Counted from the stretch's first letter, positions 11,896 to 23,400 are shown. The stretch: 64,000 nucleotides of DNA from Stichopus chloronotus (GCA_021234535.1 CM037840.1:7305094-7369093); one strand, 5' to 3'. Made by a program: numbers and translations. The notes: generated by a model not told the origin, from the letters alone.

Positions 11896-13181
11896 CAGGC
11901 CCGTAGACAGCCCATGTGGAGGGGTGGGTCTTTTTTTCCAAGATGTGGACCTTTTTCCAAGTGCAGGAAGCGGCTGGTGCGTGCTGTAAGCATGCAGTTG
12001 CTAGGGGTCTGGGGGCATTTCCCCTTGACAATTTTGAAATCTGCAGATTTACCGCAATCTGCAGCATTTTAGAGGACTATAATAGACCTTCTCTCATAGA
12101 CAATTTACATAAATAGTAGACACAGGGGCGTAGCCAGGAATATGTCAAGGGGGGTGCAAACTCGTGAGGACTATCTAAGTGGAGCACCACCACCGGTTGG
12201 CACGGAGCAGTAAAAGAAAATTTTGAGTTTTACAAACCCCCAGATGGCCAGAAATAGCCCTTCCCAAGTATTTTCAGTTACATGAAGCCCAGCCTTGAAA
12301 TATAGATCTCATGTCTACAATTTCTCAGTTACTGAGAAAACAATTAGTCTGTGAAAAATGATGCAATGCCGAGATGAGCATTCAAAGAAACGTTTGGCTC
12401 TCCAAGGCACTCAGATAGTAGAAAACGGCCCTTCCCTAGGTGTTCTACATGCATACATATATGCTCCCAACCCTACCTTGTTAGGCCTGCCGCATAAATT
12501 GAGGGAATTACTATTTAGCGATATCGTGGGGAAAAAAGCGAAAATGAGATCAAGCAGGGTCACCCTATTCACCCTCCTTTCCCTGGCTATGCCTATGCTC
12601 CTGGGTATTTCTGGCATAAGTTCTTAAAAAAATACCAGAATATGGCCAAGGGGGAGGGGGGCGATCGCCTCTTTCGCCCCCTTCTTGGCCACGCGCCTGA
12701 GTAGACACTCTTTGGTAGTCGTGGCGGTTTAAACAGGGCTTTAAATGCACCGACTGCACCCGACTACAGTCGTGGAACCAGTCACACCGCCACCACCACA
12801 GCACACGCGGTGGGTGGTCGCCCTCGTGTCGCAGGTTGTCACGGCAGTGTGTCCCGAGCTTTGTATTGTATCTAGTTCAATGATATCCACGGTCACAAGG
12901 ACATAACCATGCATGCCCTTTTTTGAGCTTATTGTCTCATCACTCCACATAGTGTATGTATGTGGTGATGAGATATTGTGGTCAGTTTGGGCCTGTATAC
13001 ATTTTATGACATAAGTGGAATGGTTTTATCTTCCTGCTCAGAGTGAACAGAAATTCGGCCTCAATATGTTAAGATAAAAAATATTTCATAGCTGACCCTT
13101 CAAACACAGGGCTGGAAAATGGACCTCACTCAAGTTGGGGTGGGCTGTTTGAATGCTCCGACCCCCATGGCTACGGGCCTG
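11896..13181. mobile_element. TIR DNA element, non-autonomous, carrying a nested MITE
   Basis: The ends are inverted: CAGGCCCGTAGACAGCC at 11896 against GGCTACGGGCCTG ending at 13181. Both sides are flanked by TGATA (11891-11895 and 13182-13186). There is no coding capacity. Removing the nested hAT-like MITE leaves about 0.7 kb. A TGATA duplication is short enough to be chance, so the class is uncertain. Confidence 0.55.
12123..12699. mobile_element. hAT-like MITE with 8-bp target-site duplication
   Basis: Terminal inverted repeats CAGGGGCGTAGCCAGGAA (from 12123) and TTCTTGGCCACGCGCCTG (to 12699) flank 577 bp without coding capacity. The 8-bp direct repeat AGTAGACA lies immediately outside both ends (12115-12122 and 12700-12707). 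An 8-bp duplication with CAGGGGCG-type termini is the hAT pattern. An internal block near 12583-12604 (CCTGGCTATGC) also resembles the terminus. Confidence 0.85.
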
Positions 13182-13921
13182 TGATATCATTTTTTGAAAT
13201 TTCATATGTATATCAACAACACTACTTTCCAGACTAGCATTCTCCAGTGATGCATTCCTTCTGAATCCCTTGGGTGAACATCCTCAACTAGTTTCTCCCA
13301 AAACTTTAAAGGGCTACTGAATGTCAGTGAGACATGTAATTCCCCTCATTTCAATTAATTGATCAATTTCTGCATGAGATGCCTGTGGAGTAAGTCCACA
13401 GTGCAACATCCATAACAATTTTCAAACTCCTAATCAACAAACTACAGAGTTAATCAATGCCATTATTATGTTGTTCTTACTCCATTTTATGACAAAAGTT
13501 TGCACATAAATTCCAGTTCCAACAGCCTACAGAGGTGGTGTGAGGTAAACTTTGATCAAATTTTGTTACACAGATGTTGCGTTTTAGATTTTTTTTTTTG
13601 ACAACCACCCCTACGAGGCATTTTGAGCAGAAGTGATATCATAGAATTATAGTTGAAGTGAAAGACTAGACCATACTAGATTGATTTAAGCGCAATTTAG
13701 ATATAAGAACTGCATTTGCTAGAAAGGGCGCTGTATTTCATCCAAGGTTCATTTTTCTTTTTTTTAACTGGAATTTTTTTTCATTTTTACTGAAACTTCA
13801 AATTGCGCATTTTAATGCTAATATTACAACACTTTGAAGCGGATATACTGGTACATGAAAATTTCAGCTTAGGATATCACTCAGAATGGCCCATATACTG
13901 TTGAGTCTGTTAAATACTTAC
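13182..13921. other. Transporter intron 3, proximal part, nothing recognised
   Basis: AT-rich intronic sequence with poly-T runs near 13588 and 13760. No repeat or coding signal was recognised. Confidence 0.4.
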
Positions 13922-14026
13922 ATTGAATTCAAATGCTGCAACACCTATACCAGCAGCAGCACCAGAACCCGCCAGACCAATGAAATGTTCACTACCAATG
14001 TTACTGGCAAACAAAGACGCTCCAAC
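13922..14026 (-). CDS. SGLT-type transporter exon 3
   Basis: The 105-nt exon lies between a CTTCAG acceptor and a GTAAGTAT donor. It encodes 35 residues from [11 protein letters not shown] to AAFEFN. This covers the conserved TM2 sodium/substrate-site segment; in human SGLT1 the same block holds Asn78 and His83. The Asn and His are kept, but the residue before the His is Glu where SGLTs normally have Gly. Confidence 0.93.
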
Positions 14027-14239
14027 CTGAAGGAATAAATAACCAGAATGCACAAATGATTGTGATTTCGATGATTTCATTACGAGGATTTTTATGAATC
14101 TGATACATGATGGCTGACATGTATCATGTCTCAACATGCACTTGAAACTGCATATTACAGTGATGCAACACCTACACATCACATATGAGATAGTAGCTTC
14201 AAGTTTCCCTCCTTCCGATATCGCAATTCCATCCCTTTT

Positions 14240-15110
14240 CACCCCAAATGACCTTTGACCTCCACCAAAAATGATAGGGCTCTTCTACTTAATGTGATGC
14301 ACCTACACATTAGATATGAGATCTGTCCAAGCTACCCACCGTGACATATCCTGTTTACAATGTTTTCACAAATTGTGCCTTATTGATCCCAAATGACCTT
14401 TGACCTCCACCAAAAATCAAGAGGGTCCTTCTAATCAATGTGGTTCACCTACATACCAAATATGAGAACTGTCCAAGCTTCCCTTCTTGAGATATTTTTG
14501 TTTAAAAGGTTTTCACAATTTCCCATGTTGACCACAAATGACCTTTGACCTCCACCAAAAACAATAAGATTGTTCTACTTAATAGTATACACCTGCATCC
14601 CAAATATGAGATCTGTAAAAGCTTTGTTTCTTGAGATACCATGTTTAAAAGGTTTTCACAAATAAACCTTGTTCGCCACAAATGGCCCTTGACCTCCACC
14701 AAAAATGGTAAATTTTTTGTAGTTAATGTGGTTCACCTACATACCACATATAAATCTGTCCAAGCTTTGCTTCTTGAGATATCTTGTTTACAAAGTTTTC
14801 ACAATTTGACCCCTGTTGACCACAATTGGCATTTGACCTCCACCAAAACAATAGGATTCTTCTTCTTATTTGTGTTCACCTACATACCAACTGAAATATG
14901 TCAAAGTTTCCTTGTGTTCACAATTTGACCCCAAATAATGCTGACCTCCACCCAAAAACAATAGGGTTCTTCTTCTACTCAATGGTGTACACCTACATAG
15001 CAACTATGAGTTCTGTCCAAGCATTCTTTCTTGAGATGTCATATTTACAAGGTTTCACAATTTCACCCCCTACTGACCCCAAAAGACCTTGGACCTCCAC
15101 CCAAAAGCAA
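14240..15110 (+). repeat. Tandem array of a ~144-bp unit carrying a DR1 motif
   Basis: About seven head-to-tail copies. The first four repeat starts (TGACC/TGGCC core) are 145, 145 and 144 bp apart (14249, 14394, 14539, about 14683), and later copies are more decayed. The unit consensus includes TGACCTTTGACCTCCACC, then CAATAGG, ACCTACATACCAAATATGAG, CTGTCCAAGC and TTCTTGAGATA. The first three copies hold a perfect TGACCTTTGACCT, which on the other strand is the DR1 nuclear-receptor element AGGTCA-A-AGGTCA. The same unit is dispersed through the window. Confidence 0.9.
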
Positions 15111-15208
15111 CAGGATTTTTTTTACTCGATGTGGCACACCTACATACCAAATATGATATCTGTTGAAGCTTCGCTTCTTGAGGTGTCTTGTTCACAAGGT
15201 AGGGCATC

Positions 15209-15417
15209 ACAAATATACATACATACACTGAAACATACACTGAAACATACACTGAAACATACATGCGAACATACATACAAACATACATACGAACATCCGT
15301 ACGAACAAACACACATACATACACACACCCATACATACATACATACATACATACATACATACATACATACATACATACATACATACATACATACATACAT
15401 ACATACATACATACATA
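15209..15417. repeat. (ACAT)n microsatellite
   Basis: Imperfect ACAT/GAAACATACACT repeats from about 15209 give way to pure (CATA)n from about 15330 to 15417. Open frames of Tyr-Ile-His or Cys-Met-Tyr repeats across it on both strands are products of the repeat, not genes. Confidence 0.97.
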
Positions 15418-15534
15418 GTGGAATACCTATGCAAGTGAGGACACCAATTTTCACCTCTATATTCTCTGCTCATGAGGACATGTCGTCAGATAATTGATAC
15501 ACATTGACACACAAATGTAGAGACAGATATAGAG

Positions 15535-15905
15535 ACAGTAGGACATGTCCTCATGTTATCTATACACACCCTTTACACAGGTTTACAGGAGAATATAATA
15601 GTAGCAGGACACGTCCTCACATAATCTATACACACCCTGTACACAGGGGTAGAGGAATATAGAGGGATAGCAGGGCATGATGTCCTCTCATAATCTATAC
15701 ACACCATTTACCCAGGATAGTGAAAGATATAGGGGTAGTAGGGCATGTCCTCCAATTATATACGTCCTTACACAGGATAGAGAAAGATATTCCTCACAAA
15801 ATCACAAAATCTATATACAACCTTTACACAGGGGTACAGAAAGATACAGAGGTAGCAGACCATGTCCTTACCTTATCTTTACACACCCCCACAAGTGATG
15901 CAAAC
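15535..15905. repeat. ~65-bp minisatellite
   Basis: About six diverged tandem copies of a unit built on GGACATGTCCTCA, ATCTATACACACCCTTTACACAGG and AGATATAGGGGTAGCAG. Copies start near 15541, 15608, 15673, 15741, 15800 and 15860. Non-coding, intronic. Confidence 0.85.
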
Positions 15906-17349
15906 TGTAAAGTTAGATAACCAAGGGGAGGTCACTTACCCACCGATGAAAACAATACTGACAGAAAAGAAATGAACATTGACAATTATTTTACCTTGTG
16001 TTTATTCATTGAAACAGCTGATAGAATATTCAACTCATTGAATCTAACACATAATACTTGCAACTAAATTTAAGCACAAATGGTAGATTACAATGAAGAT
16101 GCTGAAATATTCTTGGAACATGTGAAATGCATATCAACACATAACAGTACCTCCTTGAACATGGGAAATACGTAAAGGAAAAAGTGGCAATAGGTACTAA
16201 CTTGAATGCAGTCAAACCAATGAGAATATTTAAGTAAACATATATGGAGAAGCTTTAATGAAATTTCAGCAATGTCCCCTATTAGCAAACAGATCGTAAT
16301 AGAGACTCTCTGCTTTCTGGGTGTAAATGTTTCTTTTCAGTGATCATGTTTTGTGTGAAAGTACATTGCATTTCCAGAACATGTAGTTTTAAGCTTTTAT
16401 TTACATGAGCATGCACATAACTAGAGATGCTGCTGATGTTCTAAAATATTACTGCACTCTCTGACATAAGAAGGCTAAGACAATAATATCTCCTTAGTTG
16501 AGCATGTTAAACTCAACATTCTAGAATAACAAAATGGGGTCCTTTGAGATTTTAAACAAAAATAAAGTGTTACACTGGACGTTTATCATTAAAGTTTTGC
16601 TCAATGAATCAAACATCTGCCATGAGATCAAGAGAAACCAAAGAATAACTGTCACTGTTATTCAAGTTAAGCACACCTAGTCAAACAGTACAGGTATCAA
16701 TGCAGATAAATGAAAATAATATCCACAAGCAGTAGCCCTACGCATGTGCATGACAGAGGATATTTTGTGACCTTTCCAGATACACTCATTACTTTATTGC
16801 CGATGGGGCAATACCATGAAAATGAACTCTAAAATAGCAGCGAACACCAACCTTTACAAGGAAAGGAAAACAAGTTCAAGAATGAAAAATGTACAGAAGA
16901 ACAATATTCTCAAGTTCACCCCTAGTGAGCTTAAATGAACTGTAAGACATAAAAAATATAACCTACACAATATTTTCCTTGAATGGAGAGGGGAAAGGGG
17001 GAGTCACAGCTAGACATGTGTTGCTTATCACTTTTGCTTAACTTACTTAACAACCCCAGTTTTATTGAAACATAGCACACGCCCCCGGAACTCTCAATAG
17101 AAAACCCTCAGACGTACACCAGAACATATCCCCGAACCACAGTAACTCAGTTTTAGTACATGTGTCTACAAGTCTTAAGCTCCACCCACAAATCGCCGTT
17201 TAAACGGCGATTTGAATCGACAATGGCCCAAAGCTGTCATGAATATATGAGGGGATATTCAATTTTCTGAAGACAGAGCATTTTTTTGACATTTTAACTT
17301 TGCTTATCTACAATAATAAATTACCTTGAACAAAACAAGGTTTCTTATA
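15906..17349. other. Transporter intron 2, nothing recognised
   Basis: Unique-looking AT-rich intronic sequence between the minisatellite and the 3' end of the nested gene. No coding signal was recognised. Confidence 0.4.
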
Positions 17350-17588
17350 CTAATTACGAGGAAGCTTACATCTTTTTAATTTTCTCTTTCTTTTGGCCAC
17401 AACAAAATCTATTATCTGAGACCATGTGCGGCTCTGCAAAATTTCAAACTTTTCTTTGGTTTCCTGGCACATCACCATATTGGGATTGATTCCTGCATCG
17501 ATTTGACTTTTCGTGAAATGCTTAATTACACATCTCTCTTCCTCATTGGTCCATGGTTTTTGGTTTTTGTACTGTCTCATCCTTGGCA
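17350..17588 (-). CDS. Nested gene, last coding exon: WTxEE...RTW C-terminal domain protein
   Basis: The exon follows a strong TTTTTGTTGTAG acceptor, starts in phase 1 and ends at a TAG stop (17350-17352). It encodes about 79 residues with KPWTNEEERCVIKHFTKS, then RTWSQIIDFVVAKRKRKLKR. A WT-EE...HF block followed about 35 residues later by L..RTW..I..FV is the C-terminal module of a multi-copy class of uncharacterised nuclear-looking proteins in fish and invertebrates, often behind an acidic Asp/Ser linker. Such a linker lies on the next two exons. The molecular role is unknown. The gene lies within transporter intron 2 on the same strand. Confidence 0.65.
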
Positions 17589-18238
17589 CTACAACAAAAA
17601 TAATAAACATGTAATGGATCAGATTCAAATATTACTTATGTTGATGCTGATTACACAAACTTCATTATGAAAATGTACACAGCCTGATACCTAAAAGACA
17701 TGAATCACTCACTGCCAATTAAATGTACAGCTTGTAACCATGTCAATACCCATAAAAACAAATACAGCAGCAACACTTTGTACAGTTATATCATGACTTC
17801 TCCACTCATCAGTTGATGGTACAGATAGATATAGATAATTAGATATAGGGTGACACATGTGTTGGTTGATAACTTAATTTTTGGGTTAAACCTAAACTTG
17901 TAAGCATTTTTGTTGACTGTTCTTAATTATTTGTTAAAAGAAATTCAAGTTCAAATATTACAAGTAAACTGTTGTGTGAAATGTCTGCCAATGTGCAATG
18001 ATTGTTAGATTTGTCACTACACCAGAAGTAATGTGAATGTCCATCACATATCACTCTTGACTTCTTTCATAGCTTAATGTAGAGGACCATATTTACTTTT
18101 CAGAAACTGCTATAAAAGTTTCTGACTTTCATGAATCAACCCAACTGATTGCGTATAATTTACTCTGTCCATACATACTTTTTACAGTGACCTACCTTTG
18201 AAAAAAAGTGCAAAAATGGCCACTTTACTAGTGAATTA

Positions 18239-18325
18239 AGGTCAATAGCTGCTACGTAAGAAACCTAAAAGACTATACCTTTCTAAGGCCTTTTAGGGAC
18301 ACCTCTGCGTAGCACTTGACGTAGA
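18239..18325. repeat. Imperfect ~85-bp hairpin
   Basis: GTCAATAGCTGCTACG and CCTAAAAGACT on the left pair with AGGCCTTTTAGG and GCGTAGCACTTGAC on the right, in inverted order around a short loop. It may be a small MITE. No flanking duplication was established. Confidence 0.5.
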
Positions 18326-18781
18326 TGAAACTGAGGAAGTAATGATGAAATCACAAAACTGTTGATTATACGAAACAGATTGTGTCACTTTCATTTGTTA
18401 CACAATTACTAAAGTATTATAATTGCCAACAAACTCAAAAGACGATAGAGAAACCAGAGTCCAGAGACACATTTTGGTTTCAATGTCAATCAAGAAAATG
18501 AATACGTTGAATTAGAAAGTTCAGAAACTAAAAGTTGCAAGCAGCTCTAACAGTGACAGACATGAACGAGCTGATTCTGTCACAAAAAAAAAAAAAAAAA
18601 CTACAATAGGAATGACATGGTGTCAGTATCTGATTCTGCAAAACTGAAGTCACATTGGATGCAGAGAAAGAAGAATATCAATGCTACGATAGCCATGTAT
18701 TATTCTACATTAACAAATAGACCACATTTAAAACACATAATGATGAATTTGTTACTTTATGTTAAAAGTAACATGCTACAA

Positions 18782-18822
18782 TGGAAACATTCAATATGTA
18801 GGCTACATATTGAATGTTTCCA
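18782..18822. repeat. Perfect 41-bp palindrome
   Basis: Two exact 20-bp arms (beginning TGGAAACATTCAATATGTAG) are separated by a single G. It is immediately followed, from about 18830, by one copy of the DR1-type repeat unit. Confidence 0.98.
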
Positions 18823-18829
18823 CTTATTC

Positions 18830-18990
18830 CTTTCTTGAGATATTATGTTAACAAGATTTTCAGTTTGACTTCCAGTGACCTCAGATGACCTTTGACCCCA
18901 CCCAAAACCTGATTTTTTTCCTCTTAATATGAGACATCTATGTACCAAATTTGAATTTCCACTCTTGAGATATCGTGACAACAAGCTACT
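18830..18990 (+). repeat. Single DR1-type repeat unit
   Basis: One unit of the 14.2-15.1 kb family with TGACCTTTGACCCCACCC at 18889, followed by TACCAAATTTGAA and CTTGAGATATCGTG. It lies in intron sequence between exons of the nested gene. Confidence 0.85.
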
Positions 18991-19367
18991 TGTCACAAAC
19001 ACACTGAACAAACACACAACTCAACACTTAGGACCAATTTCTTCGGTGTTTGAATTATATTATAAGTTTGTTTAAAAAATGCAGGGTTCTATTGGTATTG
19101 CAAACAGAAAAATATAATTGAGCATCTAATTATGACTGGTAGGACAAGGGGGAGCATTTGGGCAGTTCAAGACATGCAAGGGAGGTGGTATTCTATAAAA
19201 AAAAAAGAAAAAAGATTGGGAACCACTGTTCTAAATGATCCTCCTGATTATAAAAAACATTAATTCTTATGGTCAGACAGGTTAAGCCTCAACAGAGTTC
19301 CTTGGAATTATTTTTCTGGTGGATTTTACTCATGTAATGTGACTGTGATTTAAAAATAAATATATAC

Positions 19368-19445
19368 CTTCTGGACTTTCATCATCATCATCATCATCAT
19401 CAGAGACAAAATCATTGACATCTTCTGAACTGAGGTCTTCTTTCT
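19368..19445 (-). CDS. Nested gene, acidic linker exon
   Basis: The 78-nt exon (acceptor TAAAATAG, donor GTATATAT) is phase 1 at both ends. It encodes KEDLSSEDVNDFVSDDDDDD and then DESPE. Its last base plus the first two of the 17588 exon make the Val codon of VPRMRQY. The Asp run comes from an (ATC)n tract. Acidic linkers of this kind precede the WTxEE domain in related predicted proteins. Confidence 0.6.
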
Positions 19446-20209
19446 CTATTTTAAAAAGTAATATAGGTCACCAAAAAAAGTCACACTTAACTTTGAACAT
19501 TCTAAAACAATATCTCAACTTAGGTATCTTTTATAAAATGCTTATGTAGCTGCAGTGTCCACAATATGGTATACTATAAGTAATAACAGAGTATATAGCA
19601 CCATCTGTTACACATATGAAGTGAAAAATTTCATAATGGCGACTTATTGAGTCTTGCATGAAGTAACATCTGACAAATTGCATGCATGTTTATTTACATC
19701 TCAGCAAATTAAAGTGCAAGCTACTAGAATGATTGTAAAACTTTGCATTTGAAGAATACACATGTCTATCGTAAGGGAAATAAATATATCTACAAACCTT
19801 TGGTACCTGTCTGGCATCAGTAATGACTTTCTCACTTTTTCCTTCAACTGAATTACTGTCTTCCTTGTTTCTAGCTGGTAAGATTGGACCGGGTGTAACT
19901 TCAATTTAATTAAGTTAAAAAACAACTAGACTAATTTCAGTTGCATAAATGCACTTTACATGCAAGGTCAAGTCAAATGGGTACAGTTTTCGTTTGGTTT
20001 AAAACACTTACAAATGCCTTAAGGGAAATTTAAATTGAAATTAAAGCATGAGAGAAGATAATAACTTGATGGAACTCCAACAGAAGCTGGAAGGAGGAAG
20101 GTTAAAGACAAGATTACAAGATCCACCTTATGAAAGCAGTAGCACTCAGCAAATTGAGCATATGGTTGTGATTTACAGAGATGCATTCAGCCACATTACA
20201 GTAACTTAC

Positions 20210-20269
20210 CTTCAGATTCTTTCAACTTTTCTTCCTCAACAGACGGGTCATCATCGTTCTCATCATCAG
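20210..20269 (-). CDS. Nested gene, second acidic exon
   Basis: The 60-nt exon (acceptor TTTATTACAG, donor GTAAGTTAC) is phase 1 at both ends. It encodes DDENDDDPSVEEEKLKESE and so fits directly in front of the 19445 exon. Upstream exons of this gene, including its start, were not identified. A further candidate at 19807-19874 (NKEDSNSVEGKSEKVITDA) has good splice signals, but its phase does not fit between these two exons. Confidence 0.6.
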
Positions 20270-22940
20270 CTGTAATAAAAGTTTAACAAAGTGTTGGTCA
20301 TATTGGTAAAAAATACAGTATGCTACAACATTAACAATCCATTCAAGGGGATTGTGAAAAGATAATTTTTGGAGGGACCTATGAGACGTTGTGAGTGGCC
20401 GACAGTGTACAGGGTTCGAGGAAGGGCAGATTTTGTAAAGTATCAGTTTCCCCTACTGACATGGGTGAGACCTGTTTAAGAGGAGAGGTTTTCACCTACC
20501 CCTTTGAAAATTGTTTCAAATCCAATGATAGTGAGATGCCCCTGTCCATGAAAGCAGAATTTAGTGAAACCTGGTAGTGCACCTAATATTGCTGCCTATC
20601 TTATGACATAGGGTATAGGGCTGTAGGTCTACATGTCACTACAATAGGCGAACCTTAGATTTATCTTCTACTTTAACAAGGATCAACTGGTAAACTTTTT
20701 GTATATTCTTGACCAGCAGAAATTTACAAATGCTGTCTAACCTCGGCCCGGAGCCTTTTTCAATGATTAATCTGCCATACTGTAATATTAAGCATTGATT
20801 CGAACTAAAGGTCTAGCACATTTTGCTGCTTAACAACAATAAATACTTTCAGTGAAAGAGCTTTCACAGTAGTCATGACTTACAGCACTTAATTTCCAAC
20901 AAAACTGGCATACATCTGCTCTGGTAAACAGTAAATGTGTTTTGAAGTGCCAAAATTGACTGCACTTTAATAATTGCACTACTGTGATAGTTTATTCTTT
21001 GTAAATTTATATTATTAAGTGCAATTCCACAACCTGTATTGCAATCCATTTCAAACCTATGCATTTATTGTTGGTGCAACTAATTACCATTTATGTCTTC
21101 AGAGGCATGTGCCATGCAGTAAGTATATAGACGATGAAAATGAAACCACCACGTGCAAGGGTGAGACAGGTGAGCACAGTACCAATGACTACAACGTCCC
21201 ACTTCTGCGACATGATATATCTGTTAGCCTGAAATGATAAAAGATAGTTCCATTTCTATGATATTGTATTTTATCATTCTACTGGAGCCAAAAGAAAAAG
21301 AAACAAAAGCTATTACGGCAGAGCAAAAAATCAGTTGTTTGTTACTTCATAATAACTCCATCACTATACAAAGTGTTGCAAACAATAACATTTTGAATCA
21401 TAGCTTAAAATCTATACTCTATCTCAATCAACATTAAGCTGGGAGAACTGGATACACAGACTTGATTGAGGATGGGAGGGGGGCGGGAAGAGGGTGAAAG
21501 AATGCATAAGAGAAAATCTAGCTACTGCCATTTTTTCCTACGATCATACTGCAAGGGTTGCCATTTAAGGGTGGGAGATTTTAGAGAAAAGGGCAGCACT
21601 TGGGATGCAATACTTTAGTAACTTATTCCTTGCTTACATCTCTGGACTGCTTTGGTACTCCGTCAGCTTAGTGTGGTTAATACATGCAGTATGTGAATTT
21701 AGTACTTGAGATTATGATTTCAAGTAGGCCTACCTGTTTCTGCCTAAAGGGCTGAATGAATATTAATAGTTTTTATGCAAACTGTTACTGCTGAACTGCT
21801 AGTAAAACAGTAGAAGGTGAAGTTTTGAACATGCATACAAATTCTGTCAACAGTCGATGAGGTACATGCTTCATATATGCGCCACACACAATATAGCCAC
21901 ATAGCTTCATTCGTTAAACTAGCATTTTTACATGTGTCGTACCAGGCCTACTGATGATAATTTCCGACGTGACTGACAACTATATTCCTCCGTACTATAT
22001 CCGAACATTCCTCAACTGCCACAAAATATCCCCAGCACAGTTTGCAAACATTCCAATCTGGCATCAGTTTTACCATGTACTGCTGATCATGATGTAGGCT
22101 AAGGCCTACTCTTTTGTAACTCGTCTGTAATGTCCAGCCTAACTTTGTATCTTTTGCCTTGTTTTGTGCTAAGTAAGGGGTCCTTATCTTGACTTAACTG
22201 GTGTTGATTTTAGGCCTAGTCTAAATTAGACCCTAGTCTAACATTAGGTCTAACAGTAACACTAACACTCGTGTCACACTTAGCCTATTCTAATTTGCTT
22301 GGGCACTCACATTTACTTGGGCCTAGGCTACCTCGGCTCTGTTACATGTTCTCATGCAAAGCAACAAAGAATGCGATTGACAAACTTTTCTCCTATATAT
22401 TCGTAATTCCTGCAGCAAACAACATACTGAAGGGATAGCCTACATTTGGGCCGAAGTTCGTAACCACCAAATTAGGCTTAACGTATTGTGTTTTGTGTAT
22501 ACGCAGCCTGTGCCTACATAGTGTACAGTGCATATTTAACGTTAGTCCTACCCTTAAGAAGATATCACTATCAATCACCGCATCAGAGCTAGCGAGGTAA
22601 GGACTATGGATACATCAGCAAACCAAGACAGGAAATTTTCTACCCTGCAATAGTATTTTGAGTGGCATGCTTATATAAGTTCTTTCTCCTTATGACTTCT
22701 TACCTGAAGTTGACTAATAAAGTCACATAAAACTAACGAGCTGCCGTCTGTTTCTGGACCGACAACGTGTGCAGGTACTGTTTGTTGAGTGTCTCTGCAT
22801 TGCATGCGCATGTGCGAGGTTTCAGTTCCACCCCTCATAGTGAAATAGATGGCAGTGTTTATCTTTGAGTATACACTTGTGTATCATATAGGTATAGGAA
22901 ATCTTTGGTATCATAGGTCAAATGAGTTAAGCCCAGATCT
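20270..22940. other. Possible 5' region of the nested gene, exons not resolved
   Basis: AT-rich sequence with scattered short open frames. A small candidate with acceptor and donor lies near 22560-22596 on the minus strand (DAVIDSDIFLR), but its phase does not fit the acidic exons. No start could be chosen. Confidence 0.3.
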
Positions 22941-22941
22941 G

Positions 22942-23075
22942 AGACTTATGAGTCAAGTGCACCTACCCTATAGCACTAAGAAAGAGAGGACACAAAATTT
23001 GTCCTCATTTTTTTCAAATGTCCTCATGTCTATACCTTTGTATAGAAAAATGTGCTCACCTCGACCCATAAGTCT
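22942..23075. repeat. Inverted-repeat module (~134 bp)
   Basis: AGACTTATGAGTCAAGTGCACC at the left is matched in inverted orientation by GTGCTCACCTCGACCCATAAGTCT at the right. Inside, GGACACAAAATTTGTCC is itself palindromic. It is probably a small non-autonomous DNA element; no target duplication was clear. Confidence 0.5.
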
Positions 23076-23242
23076 TTAACTACATACACACACACATACA
23101 CAAAAACATGAAACCCTGTAATTACGAAAGAAGGCAATGTATATATCGAAATACTGACTCTGTTCAATACTCCACATCATCGTCTTGCATTTTCATCAAA
23201 CTTTGAGAAGTCATTAATCATAAACTATAACAGATATAAATC

Positions 23243-23400
23243 CCAAAACTCACCTGGTTTGGATATTTACGAATGACTCACCTGTCTCGTCACAACAAAT
23301 GCACCCCATCTTCCATGCCAAGAGTACTGGTCACCTGTACCACTGCCCTTCGCAACCCAGCGCAATTCTACCTAATACCGGAATAGCGCCTCCTTCCCAT
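23243..23400 (+). repeat. DIRS left inverted terminal repeat
   Basis: Starts near CCAAAACTCACCTGG and contains CACCTGTCTCGTCACAACAA and CCAAGAGTACTGGT. It ends with a 21-bp stretch (23380-23400, GGAATAGCGCC...) that is the exact reverse complement of 27336-27356 in the right repeat. Confidence 0.88.

Noticed and set aside
15070..15454. Open frames of Tyr-Ile-His and Cys-Met-Tyr-Val repeats on both strands
   Set aside because: They are translations of the (CATA)n microsatellite, which lacks stops in several frames.
19807..19874. Candidate exon (NKEDSNSVEGKSEKVITDA) of the nested gene
   Set aside because: Splice signals are good, but its end phase does not fit between the acidic exons at 19445 and 20210; kept only as a possibility.
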